DNA from: Pseudescherichia sp032055545 | GTDB lineage: Bacteria; Pseudomonadota; Gammaproteobacteria; Enterobacterales; Enterobacteriaceae | Assembly (NCBI GenBank): GCA_032055545.1 | Contig: DAMBQR010000040.1 | Location: forward strand, 1-42,369 | Direction: 5' to 3' | DNA: 42,369 nt | In this document: in pieces, positions 8,506-16,670 of the stretch | Layout: each line of letters opens with the position of its first letter | Position numbering within the stretch: the stretch's first letter is position 1 | Notes under the pieces: model-generated | Seen by the model: only the letters and a program-made list of their open reading frames with translations | The model's database searches: none | Told to the model about the DNA's origin: nothing | Program-made: the position numbers and the translations under genes

Positions 8506-9693
8506 ATGTTAAATCGTATCGTTGAGGAGCGTCTGGGAGAGGTTCCCGCGCCGGTGGATGAGCGCGCCTTTCAGGATGAGCTGGTTACCGCTCGCCGTCA
8601 GACCCTCGAGCTGATAAGCCGTCATTTAACGGAGTTCGGTGAAAAGTTTCCAGCCGAAACCTGCGTCAAAGGCTACTACCCGTTAACCGATAACGTGGAG
8701 TGGACCACCAGCTTCTGGACCGGCCAGCTGTGGCTGGCGTGGGAGATGAGCGGCGAGAGATCGTATCGCACGCTGGCGGAGAAACACGTGCGCTCTTTTG
8801 GGCTGCGCATTGCCGGCCGTCAGGATACCAATACCCACGATCTCGGCTTTCTCTATACGCTCTCCTGCGTGGCGGCCTGGCGCTTGACCGGCAACCGCGA
8901 CGCGCGCGGCTTTGCGCTGCAGGCCGCAGAGGCGCTGCTGGAACGGTTTCATGAAAAGGCACAGATCATTCAGGCGTGGGGCGATCTTAACGATCCGCAG
9001 CAGGCGGGAAGGATGATCATCGACTGCAACATGAACCTGCCGCTGCTCTACTGGGCCAGCGAGCAGACTGGCGATCCGCGCTTTGCCGAGGCGGCGCAGG
9101 CCCACGTTCAGCAGGCGGCGGCGTATCTGATCCGCGACGATGCATCGACCTTTCACACCTACTACATGGATGTGCAGACCGGTGCGCCGCGCTACGGCAA
9201 TACCCAGCAGGGCTATGCCGATGATTCGTGCTGGTCGCGGGGGCAGGCGTGGGGGATCTATGGCTTCCTGCTAAGCTACCTCTACACCGGTGATAAAACG
9301 ATGGTTGCGCTGTCAAAAAGGCTGGCGAACTACTTCCTCAACCGCCTGCCGGAAGATGGCGTCTGCCACTGGGATCTGGCCTTAGTGGGCAGCGATGCGC
9401 TGCGGGACTCTTCGTCCGCCGCCATTGCCGTCTGCGGCCTGCTGGAGCTGGTGAAGCAGCTGCCGGTGAGCGATCCCGATCGCGCCCGCTATCAGCAGTG
9501 GGCGATGCACATCATGTCGTCGCTGAATAAGCACTATCTGATGGGGATTAACGAACCCGGTAACGGGCTGCTGAAGCACTCGGTGTACCATCTCGCCAGT
9601 AACAAGGGTGTGGATGAGTGTGCCAGCTGGGGGGATTACTTCTACGTCGAGGCGCTGATGCGGTTTAGTGAGAGCTGGAAGCTCTACTGGTGA
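8506..9693 (+). CDS. GH88 unsaturated glucuronyl/galacturonyl hydrolase
   Basis: 395 residues, typical for family GH88, no signal peptide. GH88 hydrolyses the bond between an unsaturated uronic acid (as left by polysaccharide lyases) and the next sugar by hydrating the C4-C5 double bond. The two catalytic aspartates are visible: D112 in THDLGFLY and D173 in IIDCNMN. Their spacing of 61 residues equals that of D88/D149 in the Bacillus enzyme. Other family blocks are SFWTGQLWLAWE, YADDSCWSRGQAWGIYGF and WDL...DSSSAAIAVCGLLEL. Last gene of the AraC-controlled operon. No polysaccharide lyase and no kduI/kduD for the released ketouronate lie in the window, so these must be elsewhere or supplied by other organisms. 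Confidence 0.93.
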   Translation: MLNRIVEERLGEVPAPVDERAFQDELVTARRQTLELISRHLTEFGEKFPAETCVKGYYPLTDNVEWTTSFWTGQLWLAWEMSGERSYRTLAEKHVRSFGLRIAGRQDTNTHDLGFLYTLSCVAAWRLTGNRDARGFALQAAEALLERFHEKAQIIQAWGDLNDPQQAGRMIIDCNMNLPLLYWASEQTGDPRFAEAAQAHVQQAAAYLIRDDASTFHTYYMDVQTGAPRYGNTQQGYADDSCWSRGQAWGIYGFLLSYLYTGDKTMVALSKRLANYFLNRLPEDGVCHWDLALVGSDALRDSSSAAIAVCGLLELVKQLPVSDPDRARYQQWAMHIMSSLNKHYLMGINEPGNGLLKHSVYHLASNKGVDECASWGDYFYVEALMRFSESWKLYW

Positions 9694-9699
9694 TAATTA

Positions 9700-9729
9700 T
9701 AGGCCCGGTAAGCGCAGCGCCACCGGGCA
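9700..9729 (+). repeat. REP-type palindrome after the GH88 gene
   Basis: GCCCGGT at 9703-9709 pairs perfectly with ACCGGGC at 9722-9728 around a 12-base GC-rich loop, flanked by TAGGC: the usual look of enterobacterial REP elements. It lies between convergent GH88 and ygiN and may stabilise or end both transcripts. Confidence 0.75.
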
Positions 9730-9735
9730 ACACAA

Positions 9736-10050
9736 CTAAACCCCTTGCTCCAGAATGCGGATATGGGTCTCTAACACGTCGCTTTTTACCGCCTCGCCCC
9801 ACGCTTTCATGTGCGGGGTTTGCAGGTGCGCTTCAAGATGGGCCACGGTCTCCCACTGCTCCACCATCACGATAGAGTCCGGGTTAGTAGCCTGAAAGCT
9901 CACGTTGGCGGCGGTGTCTACCATCGGCGCATAGCCGTGGCAGCCCGCTTCCTCTAATACGGTGGGGATAATTTTCGCAAACTCGTCCAGCACGGCCTGG
10001 CGATGATGCTGGCCGGGACGGGTGCGAATCTCTGCAATCACTGTCAACAT
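9736..10050 (-). CDS. ygiN: Quinol monooxygenase YgiN
   Basis: 104-residue ABM-domain (dimeric ferredoxin-like) protein that oxidises menadiol to menadione in a quinone cycle with MdaB. The sequence is near-identical to E. coli YgiN from MLTVIAEIRTRPGQHHRQAVLD to VLETHIRILEQGV. The start used is the ATG at 10050, with AAGGAG six bases upstream; an in-frame TTG two codons earlier touches the Shine-Dalgarno and is rejected. It lies 30 bases downstream of mdaB on the same strand. Confidence 0.95.
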   Translation of the reverse strand: MLTVIAEIRTRPGQHHRQAVLDEFAKIIPTVLEEAGCHGYAPMVDTAANVSFQATNPDSIVMVEQWETVAHLEAHLQTPHMKAWGEAVKSDVLETHIRILEQGV

Positions 10051-10080
10051 GGTCAACTCCTTCTTTGTACCGTCTGACAG

Positions 10081-10662
10081 TTAAGCAAAAATTTCCGCAA
10101 GATGCTTGCGATATTCTGCGGTATAGCGAGGCACGTCCGGCATTTTAATCACGTCGTTAGCGATAAAGGTCGGCAGCGCGTCCATTCCCAGGAACTGGTT
10201 CGCCTTGTGGAACGGCAGGTAAACGCCGTCAACGCCCACGCCGTGGAAGAACTGCTCTTTGTCGGTGAACGCGTCCAGCGGGGCGTTCCAGGTCAGCGAC
10301 AGCATGTAGGTTTTGCCCTGAATCAGGCCGCCGGAGCCATATTTTTTCGCATCGTCAGAGCGGGTACGGCCATCGCTGGCGTACAGGGAGCCGTGACCTT
10401 CGGTAAAGACGTCATCAATGTACTTTTTCACCGTCCACGGCGCGCCCATCCACCAGCCCGGCATCTGCCAGATTACGGTGTCAGCCCACAGGAAGTTCTG
10501 CACTTCCTCTTTCACGTCATAGTCGCCGTCGGTGCGGACCACTTTCACGTCGTGCCCGCTGTCGCGCAGGAAGCTGGCGGCAACGTCGGTCATGGTGTCG
10601 TTCAGCTGGCCGTTAGAGTGACCGAATTTTTTAGCGCCGTTGATAATTAAGATGTTGCTCAT
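10081..10662 (-). CDS. mdaB: NADPH:quinone oxidoreductase MdaB
   Basis: 193-residue flavodoxin-fold FAD enzyme that reduces quinones by two electrons, protecting against semiquinone redox cycling. Length and sequence match E. coli MdaB: MSNILIINGAKKFGHSNGQLNDT at the N-terminus, WQMPGWWMGAPWTVKKYIDDVF in the middle, GVGVDGVYLPFHKANQFLGM near the end. It forms an operon with ygiN. Cytoplasmic; no unusual features. Confidence 0.96.
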   Translation of the reverse strand: MSNILIINGAKKFGHSNGQLNDTMTDVAASFLRDSGHDVKVVRTDGDYDVKEEVQNFLWADTVIWQMPGWWMGAPWTVKKYIDDVFTEGHGSLYASDGRTRSDDAKKYGSGGLIQGKTYMLSLTWNAPLDAFTDKEQFFHGVGVDGVYLPFHKANQFLGMDALPTFIANDVIKMPDVPRYTAEYRKHLAEIFA

Positions 10663-10769
10663 TATTTGTCCCGTTAGAAAACGAATTTGCCGACTATTCT
10701 AACGGCCTCGACTAGAGAGAAAAATGAGCAAAATGTGCAAAGACTTTTGCTTATACAGCAATAATTCAG

Positions 10770-12119
10770 CTACCAGCTCACCCGGACCACAGCGCCACCC
10801 TCCGCTGCATTATCCACCGACACCCTCATGTTGTGCAGCGTAGCGATACGTTTCACAATCGACAGCCCCAGGCCGCTGCCCGTCTCCTCCTGTCCCGGCG
10901 GACGGTAAAAGCGCTCGCCGAGACGCGGCAGCGCCTGAGGCGGAATACCCGGTCCGTTATCGCGTACGGTAAAGCAGCGCTGCGCCAGCGTGACGTCGAT
11001 CCGGCTGCCGTGCGGGCTGTAACGCACCGCGTTATTCAGCAGATTACGTACCAGCAGGCCAAGCAGCAGCGGTTGACCGGGGCGCGTCACCTCCGGCGCA
11101 TCGATAGCAAGGTGGATCGCAATACCTGCCCGGTGTGCTGAGGCATCAATATCCATCACCGCCGATTGCAGAAGTTCCGCCACGGCGATCTGCTCAACAT
11201 CGTCCAGGTTATCGAGCGAGTCGAGGCGCGAGAGGGTAAGAAGCTGATCCACCAGCCGTGTCGCGCGGTCGATACCGGTATGCAGCTGGCTCAGCGCACG
11301 CTGCTGACCTTCGGCGTCGTCCCACGACAGCTGCGCCACTTCAGCCTGAACCTTCAGCGCAGCAAGGGGGGTACGCAGCTCATGCGCCGCGTCGGAGGTA
11401 AAGCGCCGCTCGCGAGCCATCATCTGCTGGGTACGGGCAAATAAGCTGTTCAACGCGTCCAGCAGAGGCCGTACCTCCGACGGAATAGCATGAGTGGGAA
11501 GCATGTCGGTGCTATCTGGCGCACGCTGGTTCAACGTCCGGGCCAGCTTTTTCAGCGGACGCAGCTCGCGGCTGAGCAGCAGCACCAGGCAGAGCAGCAT
11601 CAGCGGCAGCGCCACCAGCCAGGGGGTAAGCTGTGAGGTGACGATATCCATGGCCATCTCTTCGCGATACTCCCACTCCTGTCCTACCACGATGCGGTAT
11701 CTGCCGTCAGGGGCGGTGAGCCAGAGAAGACGCCAGGCATCGTTATCATCTTTGAGCTGCCCGTTGCTAAAACCATCCCGGCGGTAGTGATAGGGGATAT
11801 CCTGGCCGTTTTCGCCATCGTGCAGGAGCAGTTTGCCGTCGCGGGAGTAGATAGCAAAAGCCAGCGCATCATCATCGAGATGACCATGCCGGATCTTATC
11901 CGGCGCGCGAACCTGGCGCAGCGGGGCAGGGAGCGTATTGAGATCCATCGCCAGCAGACGTTTGGCGAAAAGCATCTGCTGGGTATCGAAGAGCTTATCC
12001 AGCTTGTGGGTCGTCTGCTGCCAGGCAGCCACGCTGGCGGTCAGCCAGGCGGCCAGCGCCAGCAGGCAAAAAAGCAGAGTGAGCCGAACCCGCAGGCTCA
12101 AGCGTTGCGTCAGTTTCAT
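10770..12119 (-). CDS. qseC: Sensor histidine kinase QseC
   Basis: 449 residues, as in E. coli. Inner-membrane sensor with a first membrane helix (about residues 11-32), a periplasmic sensor loop and a second helix (about 160-182). A short linker, DHp domain (SDAAHELRTPLAALKVQ, phospho-His) and HATPase_c follow, with N box NLLNNAVRYSP, DNGPGIP and GSGLGLSIVKR. QseC phosphorylates QseB; it has been reported to respond to autoinducer-3/catecholamines and cross-talks with PmrAB. Its ATG overlaps the qseB stop by four bases (ATGA). Confidence 0.96.
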   Translation of the reverse strand: MKLTQRLSLRVRLTLLFCLLALAAWLTASVAAWQQTTHKLDKLFDTQQMLFAKRLLAMDLNTLPAPLRQVRAPDKIRHGHLDDDALAFAIYSRDGKLLLHDGENGQDIPYHYRRDGFSNGQLKDDNDAWRLLWLTAPDGRYRIVVGQEWEYREEMAMDIVTSQLTPWLVALPLMLLCLVLLLSRELRPLKKLARTLNQRAPDSTDMLPTHAIPSEVRPLLDALNSLFARTQQMMARERRFTSDAAHELRTPLAALKVQAEVAQLSWDDAEGQQRALSQLHTGIDRATRLVDQLLTLSRLDSLDNLDDVEQIAVAELLQSAVMDIDASAHRAGIAIHLAIDAPEVTRPGQPLLLGLLVRNLLNNAVRYSPHGSRIDVTLAQRCFTVRDNGPGIPPQALPRLGERFYRPPGQEETGSGLGLSIVKRIATLHNMRVSVDNAAEGGAVVRVSW

Positions 12120-12775
12120 TCGTTGTCCAGAGTGTAACCGATGCCGTGCACGGTGCGGATAAAATCTGTACCCAGCTTGCGGCGCAGGTGATGGATATGC
12201 ACCTCAACGGCGTTGCTCGATACCTCGTCATCCCAGCTGTAGAGCTTCTCCTCTATCGCTTTACGCGGCAGCACGCGCCCGGTGTTGCGCATAAGCAGCT
12301 CCAGCAGGGCAAACTCTTTGGGCTTGAGGATCAGCGTTTCACCATTGACCAGCACCACCAGACGAGTGGGATCGAGCGTGACGTTGCCGTGGCGCAGCTC
12401 GCTGTGGGTCTGGCCGTGGCTACGGCGAATGAGCGCCTCAAGCCGCGCCGCAACCTCAATCAAGGCGAAGGGCTTACACAGATAGTCATCTGCGCCAAGG
12501 CGTAAACCCTCGATGCGCTGGTTTAAGGCATCACGTGCGGTCAGGATCAGCACCGGCTCGCTGCGGCCCGCCTGACGCCAGTCGCGGAGGATTGCCAGCC
12601 CGTCAATCTCTGGCAGCGTCAGATCGAGGATCACCGCATCGTAAGGTGCACGATAGAGCGCCTCTCTCCCGACGCCGCCGGTAGTAAACCAGTCAACGGT
12701 GAAGCCCATTTTACCCAGTCCGGCTTTGATACCGTCGCCTATTAGCTTGTCATCTTCCACCAGTAAAATTCGCAT
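12116..12775 (-). CDS. qseB: Response regulator QseB
   Basis: 219-residue OmpR/PhoB-family regulator. The receiver domain has the acidic pocket (VEDD), phospho-acceptor D51 (AVILDLTLPEIDG) and a conserved Thr-Ala switch (ILTARD); the C-terminal winged helix contains LKPKEFALLELLMRNTGRV...VEVHIHHLRRKLG and ends with VHGIGYTLD. It regulates motility and biofilm genes and, from the adjacent intergenic box, probably itself and ygiW. First gene of the qseBC operon, divergent from ygiW. Confidence 0.97.
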   Translation of the reverse strand: MRILLVEDDKLIGDGIKAGLGKMGFTVDWFTTGGVGREALYRAPYDAVILDLTLPEIDGLAILRDWRQAGRSEPVLILTARDALNQRIEGLRLGADDYLCKPFALIEVAARLEALIRRSHGQTHSELRHGNVTLDPTRLVVLVNGETLILKPKEFALLELLMRNTGRVLPRKAIEEKLYSWDDEVSSNAVEVHIHHLRRKLGTDFIRTVHGIGYTLDNE

Positions 12776-12850
12776 CTGCCTCTCCTTGCTTTTACGCAGT
12801 AAACCTCCTGTAACCTACGGCTGTACAGTAAAAAAATTTAAATTTTCCGC

Positions 12851-12870
12851 TTAAGAACTTGTTAAGAACT
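12851..12870 (+). promoter_or_regulatory. QseB/PmrA-type tandem box upstream of ygiW
   Basis: TTAAGAACT is repeated exactly 11 bases apart (12851-12859 and 12862-12870), the period expected for an OmpR-family dimer and similar to the CTTAAT-type tandem box described for PmrA and QseB/PreA. TTTAAT at 12877-12882 could be the -10 of ygiW, so the box would overlap the -35 region. Confidence 0.65.
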
Positions 12871-12912
12871 ACCCTGTTTAATGGAGCATGACACCAGACA
12901 AAAAGGAGATAC

Positions 12913-13323
12913 ATGATGAAAAAATTAGCTGCTATTGCCGCCATCGCCATGATGGCCTCCGCCCCCGTTTTCGCCGCCGAGGGTGGCTTCAGCGGGCCAT
13001 CGGCTACGCCAACCCAGACGCAAAACCAGACTCAGCAGGGCGGCTTCGTGGATAAAAATGCCACCCCGACAACCGCAGTGAAAGCCAAAGATCTGAAAGA
13101 TGACAGCTGGGTGACGCTGCGAGGGAATATTACCGAGCGCCTCTCTGACGATCGCTACCTCTTCCGCGATGCCAGCGGTACGGTCAATGTCGAAATCGAT
13201 CAAAAACGCTGGAACGGCCAGAACGTGACGCCGCAGGATCAGGTTGAAATTCAGGGTAAAGTTGACAAGGAGTGGAACGAGTTTGAGATCGAAGTGAAGC
13301 AAATCACTAAGCTCGGCAAGTAA
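12913..13323 (+). CDS. ygiW: YgiW/VisP, periplasmic BOF (OB-fold) stress protein
   Basis: 136 residues. A Sec signal peptide (MMKKLAAIAAIAMMASAPVFA, cleavage likely before AEGG) leads to a short Q/T-rich linker and an OB-fold BOF domain (DDSWVTLRGNITERLSDDRYLFRDASGTVNVEIDQKRWNG...QVEIQGKVDKEWN). Close to E. coli YgiW, induced by oxidants and by QseBC; the Salmonella homologue VisP binds peptidoglycan. AAAGGAG lies just upstream of two adjacent ATGs (12913, 12916); either could serve. Divergent from qseBC and ended by an intrinsic terminator. Confidence 0.94.
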   Translation: MMKKLAAIAAIAMMASAPVFAAEGGFSGPSATPTQTQNQTQQGGFVDKNATPTTAVKAKDLKDDSWVTLRGNITERLSDDRYLFRDASGTVNVEIDQKRWNGQNVTPQDQVEIQGKVDKEWNEFEIEVKQITKLGK

Positions 13324-13330
13324 TTGTCTG

Positions 13331-13355
13331 AAGGGCCGGTTATCCGGCCTTTTTC
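13331..13355 (+). terminator. Intrinsic terminator after ygiW
   Basis: A GC-rich stem (AAGGGCCGG / CCGGCCTTT with one wobble) around loop TTAT runs into five T residues, eight bases after the ygiW stop. Confidence 0.85.
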
Positions 13356-13441
13356 CTGTGACTCAGAAGGGCAGATAAGGTAAAATCTGCGGCAATATTG
13401 CCCCTGAATAATTGGGTGCAAACGCTGAGGAATCACACGTA

Positions 13442-15700
13442 ATGAGCGATATGGCAGAGCGCCTCGCGCTACATGAATTCACTGAAAACGCCTACCTGAA
13501 CTACTCCATGTACGTCATCATGGACCGTGCGCTGCCGTTTATCGGCGACGGCCTGAAGCCGGTGCAGCGGCGTATCGTGTACGCCATGTCTGAACTGGGC
13601 CTCAACGCCAGCGCGAAGTTCAAAAAATCTGCCCGTACCGTGGGCGACGTGCTGGGTAAATACCACCCTCACGGCGATAGCGCCTGCTATGAAGCGATGG
13701 TGCTGATGGCCCAGCCGTTCTCCTACCGCTATCCGCTGGTTGACGGCCAGGGTAACTGGGGCGCACCGGACGATCCAAAATCCTTTGCGGCGATGCGTTA
13801 CACCGAGTCGCGCCTCTCCAAATACGCCGAGCTGCTGCTGGGTGAGCTGGGGCAGGGCACGGTGGAGTGGGTGCCTAACTTTGACGGCACGATGCAGGAG
13901 CCGAAGATGCTGCCTGCCCGCCTGCCAAACATTCTGCTGAACGGCACCACCGGCATCGCCGTTGGCATGGCGACGGACATTCCGCCGCACAACCTGCGTG
14001 AAGTGGCACAGGCAGCAATCGCCCTGATCGACCAGCCGAAAACCACCCTCGATCAGCTGCTGGATATCGTCCAGGGGCCGGACTACCCGACCGAGGCGGA
14101 GATCATCACCTCCCGGGCAGAGATCCGCAAAATTTACCAGAGCGGCCGCGGCTCCGTGCGCATGCGCGCGGTGTGGAAAAAAGAGGACGGTGCGGTGGTC
14201 ATTACTGCGCTGCCGCACCAGGTTTCCGGGGCGCGGGTGCTGGAGCAGATCGCGGCCCAGATGCGCAATAAAAAGCTGCCGATGGTGGACGATCTGCGTG
14301 ACGAGTCCGATCACGAGAACCCGACCCGTCTGGTAGTGGTACCGCGCTCCAACCGGGTGGATATGGATCAGGTGATGAACCACCTGTTCGCCACCACCGA
14401 TCTGGAGAAGAGCTACCGCATCAACCTGAACATGATCGGTCTCGACGGACGTCCAGCGGTGAAAAACCTGCTGGAGATCCTCACCGAGTGGCTGGCGTTC
14501 CGCCGCGATACCGTGCGCCGCCGCCTCAACCATCGCCTGGAGAAGGTGCTCAAGCGCCTGCACATCCTTGAAGGTTTGCTGGTGGCGTTCCTCAACATCG
14601 ACGAGGTGATTGAGATCATCCGCGGTGAAGATGAACCTAAGCCGGTACTGATGTCGCGCTTTGGCATCAGCGAAACCCAGGCTGAAGCAATCCTTGAGCT
14701 GAAGCTGCGCCATCTCGCTAAGCTGGAAGAGATGAAGATCCGCGGTGAGCAGAGCGAGCTGGAGAAAGAGCGCGACCGCCTGCAAAGCACGCTGGCCTCC
14801 GAGCGCAAGATGAGCACCCTGCTGAAGAAAGAGCTGCAGGCCGATGCCGATGCGTTCGGCGACGATCGCCGCTCACCGCTGCACGAGCGTGAAGAGGCGA
14901 AGGCGATGAGCGAGCATGACATGCTGCCATCCGAGCCGGTGACTATCGTGCTGTCGCAGATGGGCTGGGTACGCAGCGCCAAAGGCCATGACATCGATGC
15001 CCAGGGCCTGAGCTACAAGGCGGGCGACAGCTGGAAAGCGTCGGCGAAAGGCAAAACCAACCAGCCGGTGGTCTTTATCGACACCACCGGGCGCAGCTAC
15101 GCTGTCGATCCGCTGACGCTGCCGTCGGCGCGCGGGCAGGGTGAACCGGTGACCGGCAAGCTGACGCTGCCGCCGGGTGCCACCGTTGAGCATATGGTGA
15201 TGGCCGGTGAGGAGCAAAAGCTGCTGATGGCTTCCGATGCAGGCTACGGCTTCGTCTGTACCTTCAACGATCTGATTGCCCGCAACCGTGCCGGGAAGGC
15301 ACTAATTACCCTGCCGGAAAACGCACATGTGCTGCCGCCGCTGGAGATCGTTGACGACAGCGACCTGCTGCTGGCGATCACCGCCGCCGGGCGCATGCTG
15401 ATGTTCCCGATTAGCGATCTGCCGCAGCTGTCGAAAGGTAAAGGGAATAAGATCATCAGCATTCCAGCGGCCGAAGCGGCGAAGGGAGAGGATAGCCTGG
15501 CGCACCTCTTTATCCTGCCGCCGCAGAGCACGCTGACCCTGCACTCTAGCAAGCGCAAAATCAAAATGCGCCCGGAGGAGTTGCAGAAGGTGCATGGCGA
15601 GCGTGGCCGTCGCGGAACGCTGATGCGCGGTCTACAGCGTATCGACAAGGTCGAGATCGACTCGCCGCGCCGGGCAACGGCTGGCGACAGCGAAGAGTAA
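13442..15700 (+). CDS. parC: DNA topoisomerase IV subunit A
   Basis: 752 residues, identical in length to E. coli ParC. It holds the winged-helix DNA gate with catalytic Y120 (FAAMRYTE), the tower and coiled-coil (LEKVLKRLHILEGLL...EQSELEKERDRLQ) and a C-terminal beta-pinwheel of degenerate repeats. The quinolone-resistance positions S80 and E84 (HGDSACYE) are wild type. The start chosen is the ATG at 13442 (MSDMAERL), which matches the family; a longer frame from a TTG at 13412 is rejected. GAGG lies 11 bases upstream. Partner of ParE at 1639-3531; plsC follows, as in E. coli. Confidence 0.98.
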   Translation: MSDMAERLALHEFTENAYLNYSMYVIMDRALPFIGDGLKPVQRRIVYAMSELGLNASAKFKKSARTVGDVLGKYHPHGDSACYEAMVLMAQPFSYRYPLVDGQGNWGAPDDPKSFAAMRYTESRLSKYAELLLGELGQGTVEWVPNFDGTMQEPKMLPARLPNILLNGTTGIAVGMATDIPPHNLREVAQAAIALIDQPKTTLDQLLDIVQGPDYPTEAEIITSRAEIRKIYQSGRGSVRMRAVWKKEDGAVVITALPHQVSGARVLEQIAAQMRNKKLPMVDDLRDESDHENPTRLVVVPRSNRVDMDQVMNHLFATTDLEKSYRINLNMIGLDGRPAVKNLLEILTEWLAFRRDTVRRRLNHRLEKVLKRLHILEGLLVAFLNIDEVIEIIRGEDEPKPVLMSRFGISETQAEAILELKLRHLAKLEEMKIRGEQSELEKERDRLQSTLASERKMSTLLKKELQADADAFGDDRRSPLHEREEAKAMSEHDMLPSEPVTIVLSQMGWVRSAKGHDIDAQGLSYKAGDSWKASAKGKTNQPVVFIDTTGRSYAVDPLTLPSARGQGEPVTGKLTLPPGATVEHMVMAGEEQKLLMASDAGYGFVCTFNDLIARNRAGKALITLPENAHVLPPLEIVDDSDLLLAITAAGRMLMFPISDLPQLSKGKGNKIISIPAAEAAKGEDSLAHLFILPPQSTLTLHSSKRKIKMRPEELQKVHGERGRRGTLMRGLQRIDKVEIDSPRRATAGDSEE

Positions 15701-15713
15701 TCCCTGTGCGCTT

Positions 15714-15738
15714 CTCCCCCTTCCAGCCGAAGGGGGAG
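15714..15738 (+). other. Intercistronic hairpin between parC and plsC
   Basis: CTCCCCCTTC and GAAGGGGGAG form a perfect 10-bp stem with a 5-base loop, 13 bases after the parC stop. There is no T-tract, so this is not a standard intrinsic terminator; it may protect the parC 3' end or attenuate read-through to plsC. Confidence 0.7.
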
Positions 15739-15882
15739 CTACCCATAAAATTTCCCGTAAAGTCATTGTTAAATCGCAGGTTACGATTGACAATACGCTT
15801 TTTCACGGACCCGATGGAACAAAGCCGTGCACCGTCTGCCGCTACACTATACTGGGCGGGTGTCCGGGCTTTCGAGGTAGCT

Positions 15883-16620
15883 ATGCTATTCATTTTACGC
15901 GTAATCATTGTTGTAATTTACAGCATCCTGGTCTGTATCTTTGGCTGTATCTACTGCCTGTTTAGCCCACGGAATCCAAAGCACGTCGCCACTTTTGGCC
16001 ATCTTTTTGGCCGTCTGGCCCCGGTGATGGGGATCAAAGTAGAGCTGCGCCTGCCGCCTGATGCGGCGACGTATGGCAATGCGATCTACATCGGCAACCA
16101 CCAGAACAACTACGATATGGTCACCGCAGCCAGCATTGTGCAGCCACGTACCGTCACCGTGGGCAAGAAAAGCCTGCTGTGGATCCCGTTTTTTGGCCAG
16201 CTCTACTGGTTGACGGGTAACTTGCTGATCGACCGCGACAACCGCGCCAAAGCGCACGGGACTATTGCCCAGGTGGTAAAGCATATTCAGAAGCGCAACA
16301 TCTCGATCTGGATGTTCCCGGAAGGCACTCGCAGCCGCGGACGTGGGCTGCTGCCGTTTAAGACCGGTGCGTTTCATGCGGCTATTGCCGCTGGCGTGCC
16401 TGTTATTCCGGTATGTGTCTCAAATACCTCTAACAAAATTAACCTTAACCGTCTGAATAACGGCCTGGTGATTGTCGAGATGCTGCCGCCAATAGACACC
16501 AGCCAGTTTGGTAAAGAACAGGTGCGCGAGCTGGCGACCCACTGCCGGACGCTGATGGCAGAGAAGATCGCCGAGCTTGATAGCGAAGTTGCCGCCCGCG
16601 AAGCCGCTGGCAAGCGATAA
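15883..16620 (+). CDS. plsC: 1-acyl-sn-glycerol-3-phosphate acyltransferase
   Basis: 245 residues as in E. coli PlsC. It makes phosphatidic acid by acylating lysophosphatidic acid at the inner membrane, using acyl-ACP or acyl-CoA. An N-terminal hydrophobic segment (LFILRVIIVVIYSILVCIF) anchors it; motif I is NHQNNYD (a variant of NHxxxxD), and motif III is FPEGTRSRGRG. The start at 15883 (GAGG 7 bases before) is preferred to the longer open frame from 15706, whose extension resembles no family member. ParC lies upstream and ftsP downstream, the conserved order. Confidence 0.97.
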   Translation: MLFILRVIIVVIYSILVCIFGCIYCLFSPRNPKHVATFGHLFGRLAPVMGIKVELRLPPDAATYGNAIYIGNHQNNYDMVTAASIVQPRTVTVGKKSLLWIPFFGQLYWLTGNLLIDRDNRAKAHGTIAQVVKHIQKRNISIWMFPEGTRSRGRGLLPFKTGAFHAAIAAGVPVIPVCVSNTSNKINLNRLNNGLVIVEMLPPIDTSQFGKEQVRELATHCRTLMAEKIAELDSEVAAREAAGKR

Positions 16621-16670
16621 GGTAGCCGCGACTTTTTACGCGCTTTAGTCCGTTTTACAGGGAGCAAGAT

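Noticed and set aside
13679..13693. Possible quinolone-resistance change in ParC
   Set aside because: S80 and E84 are the wild-type residues.
13469..14785. 438-codon minus-strand frame within parC
   Set aside because: Antisense shadow of parC with biased His/Gln/Arg composition and no ribosome site.
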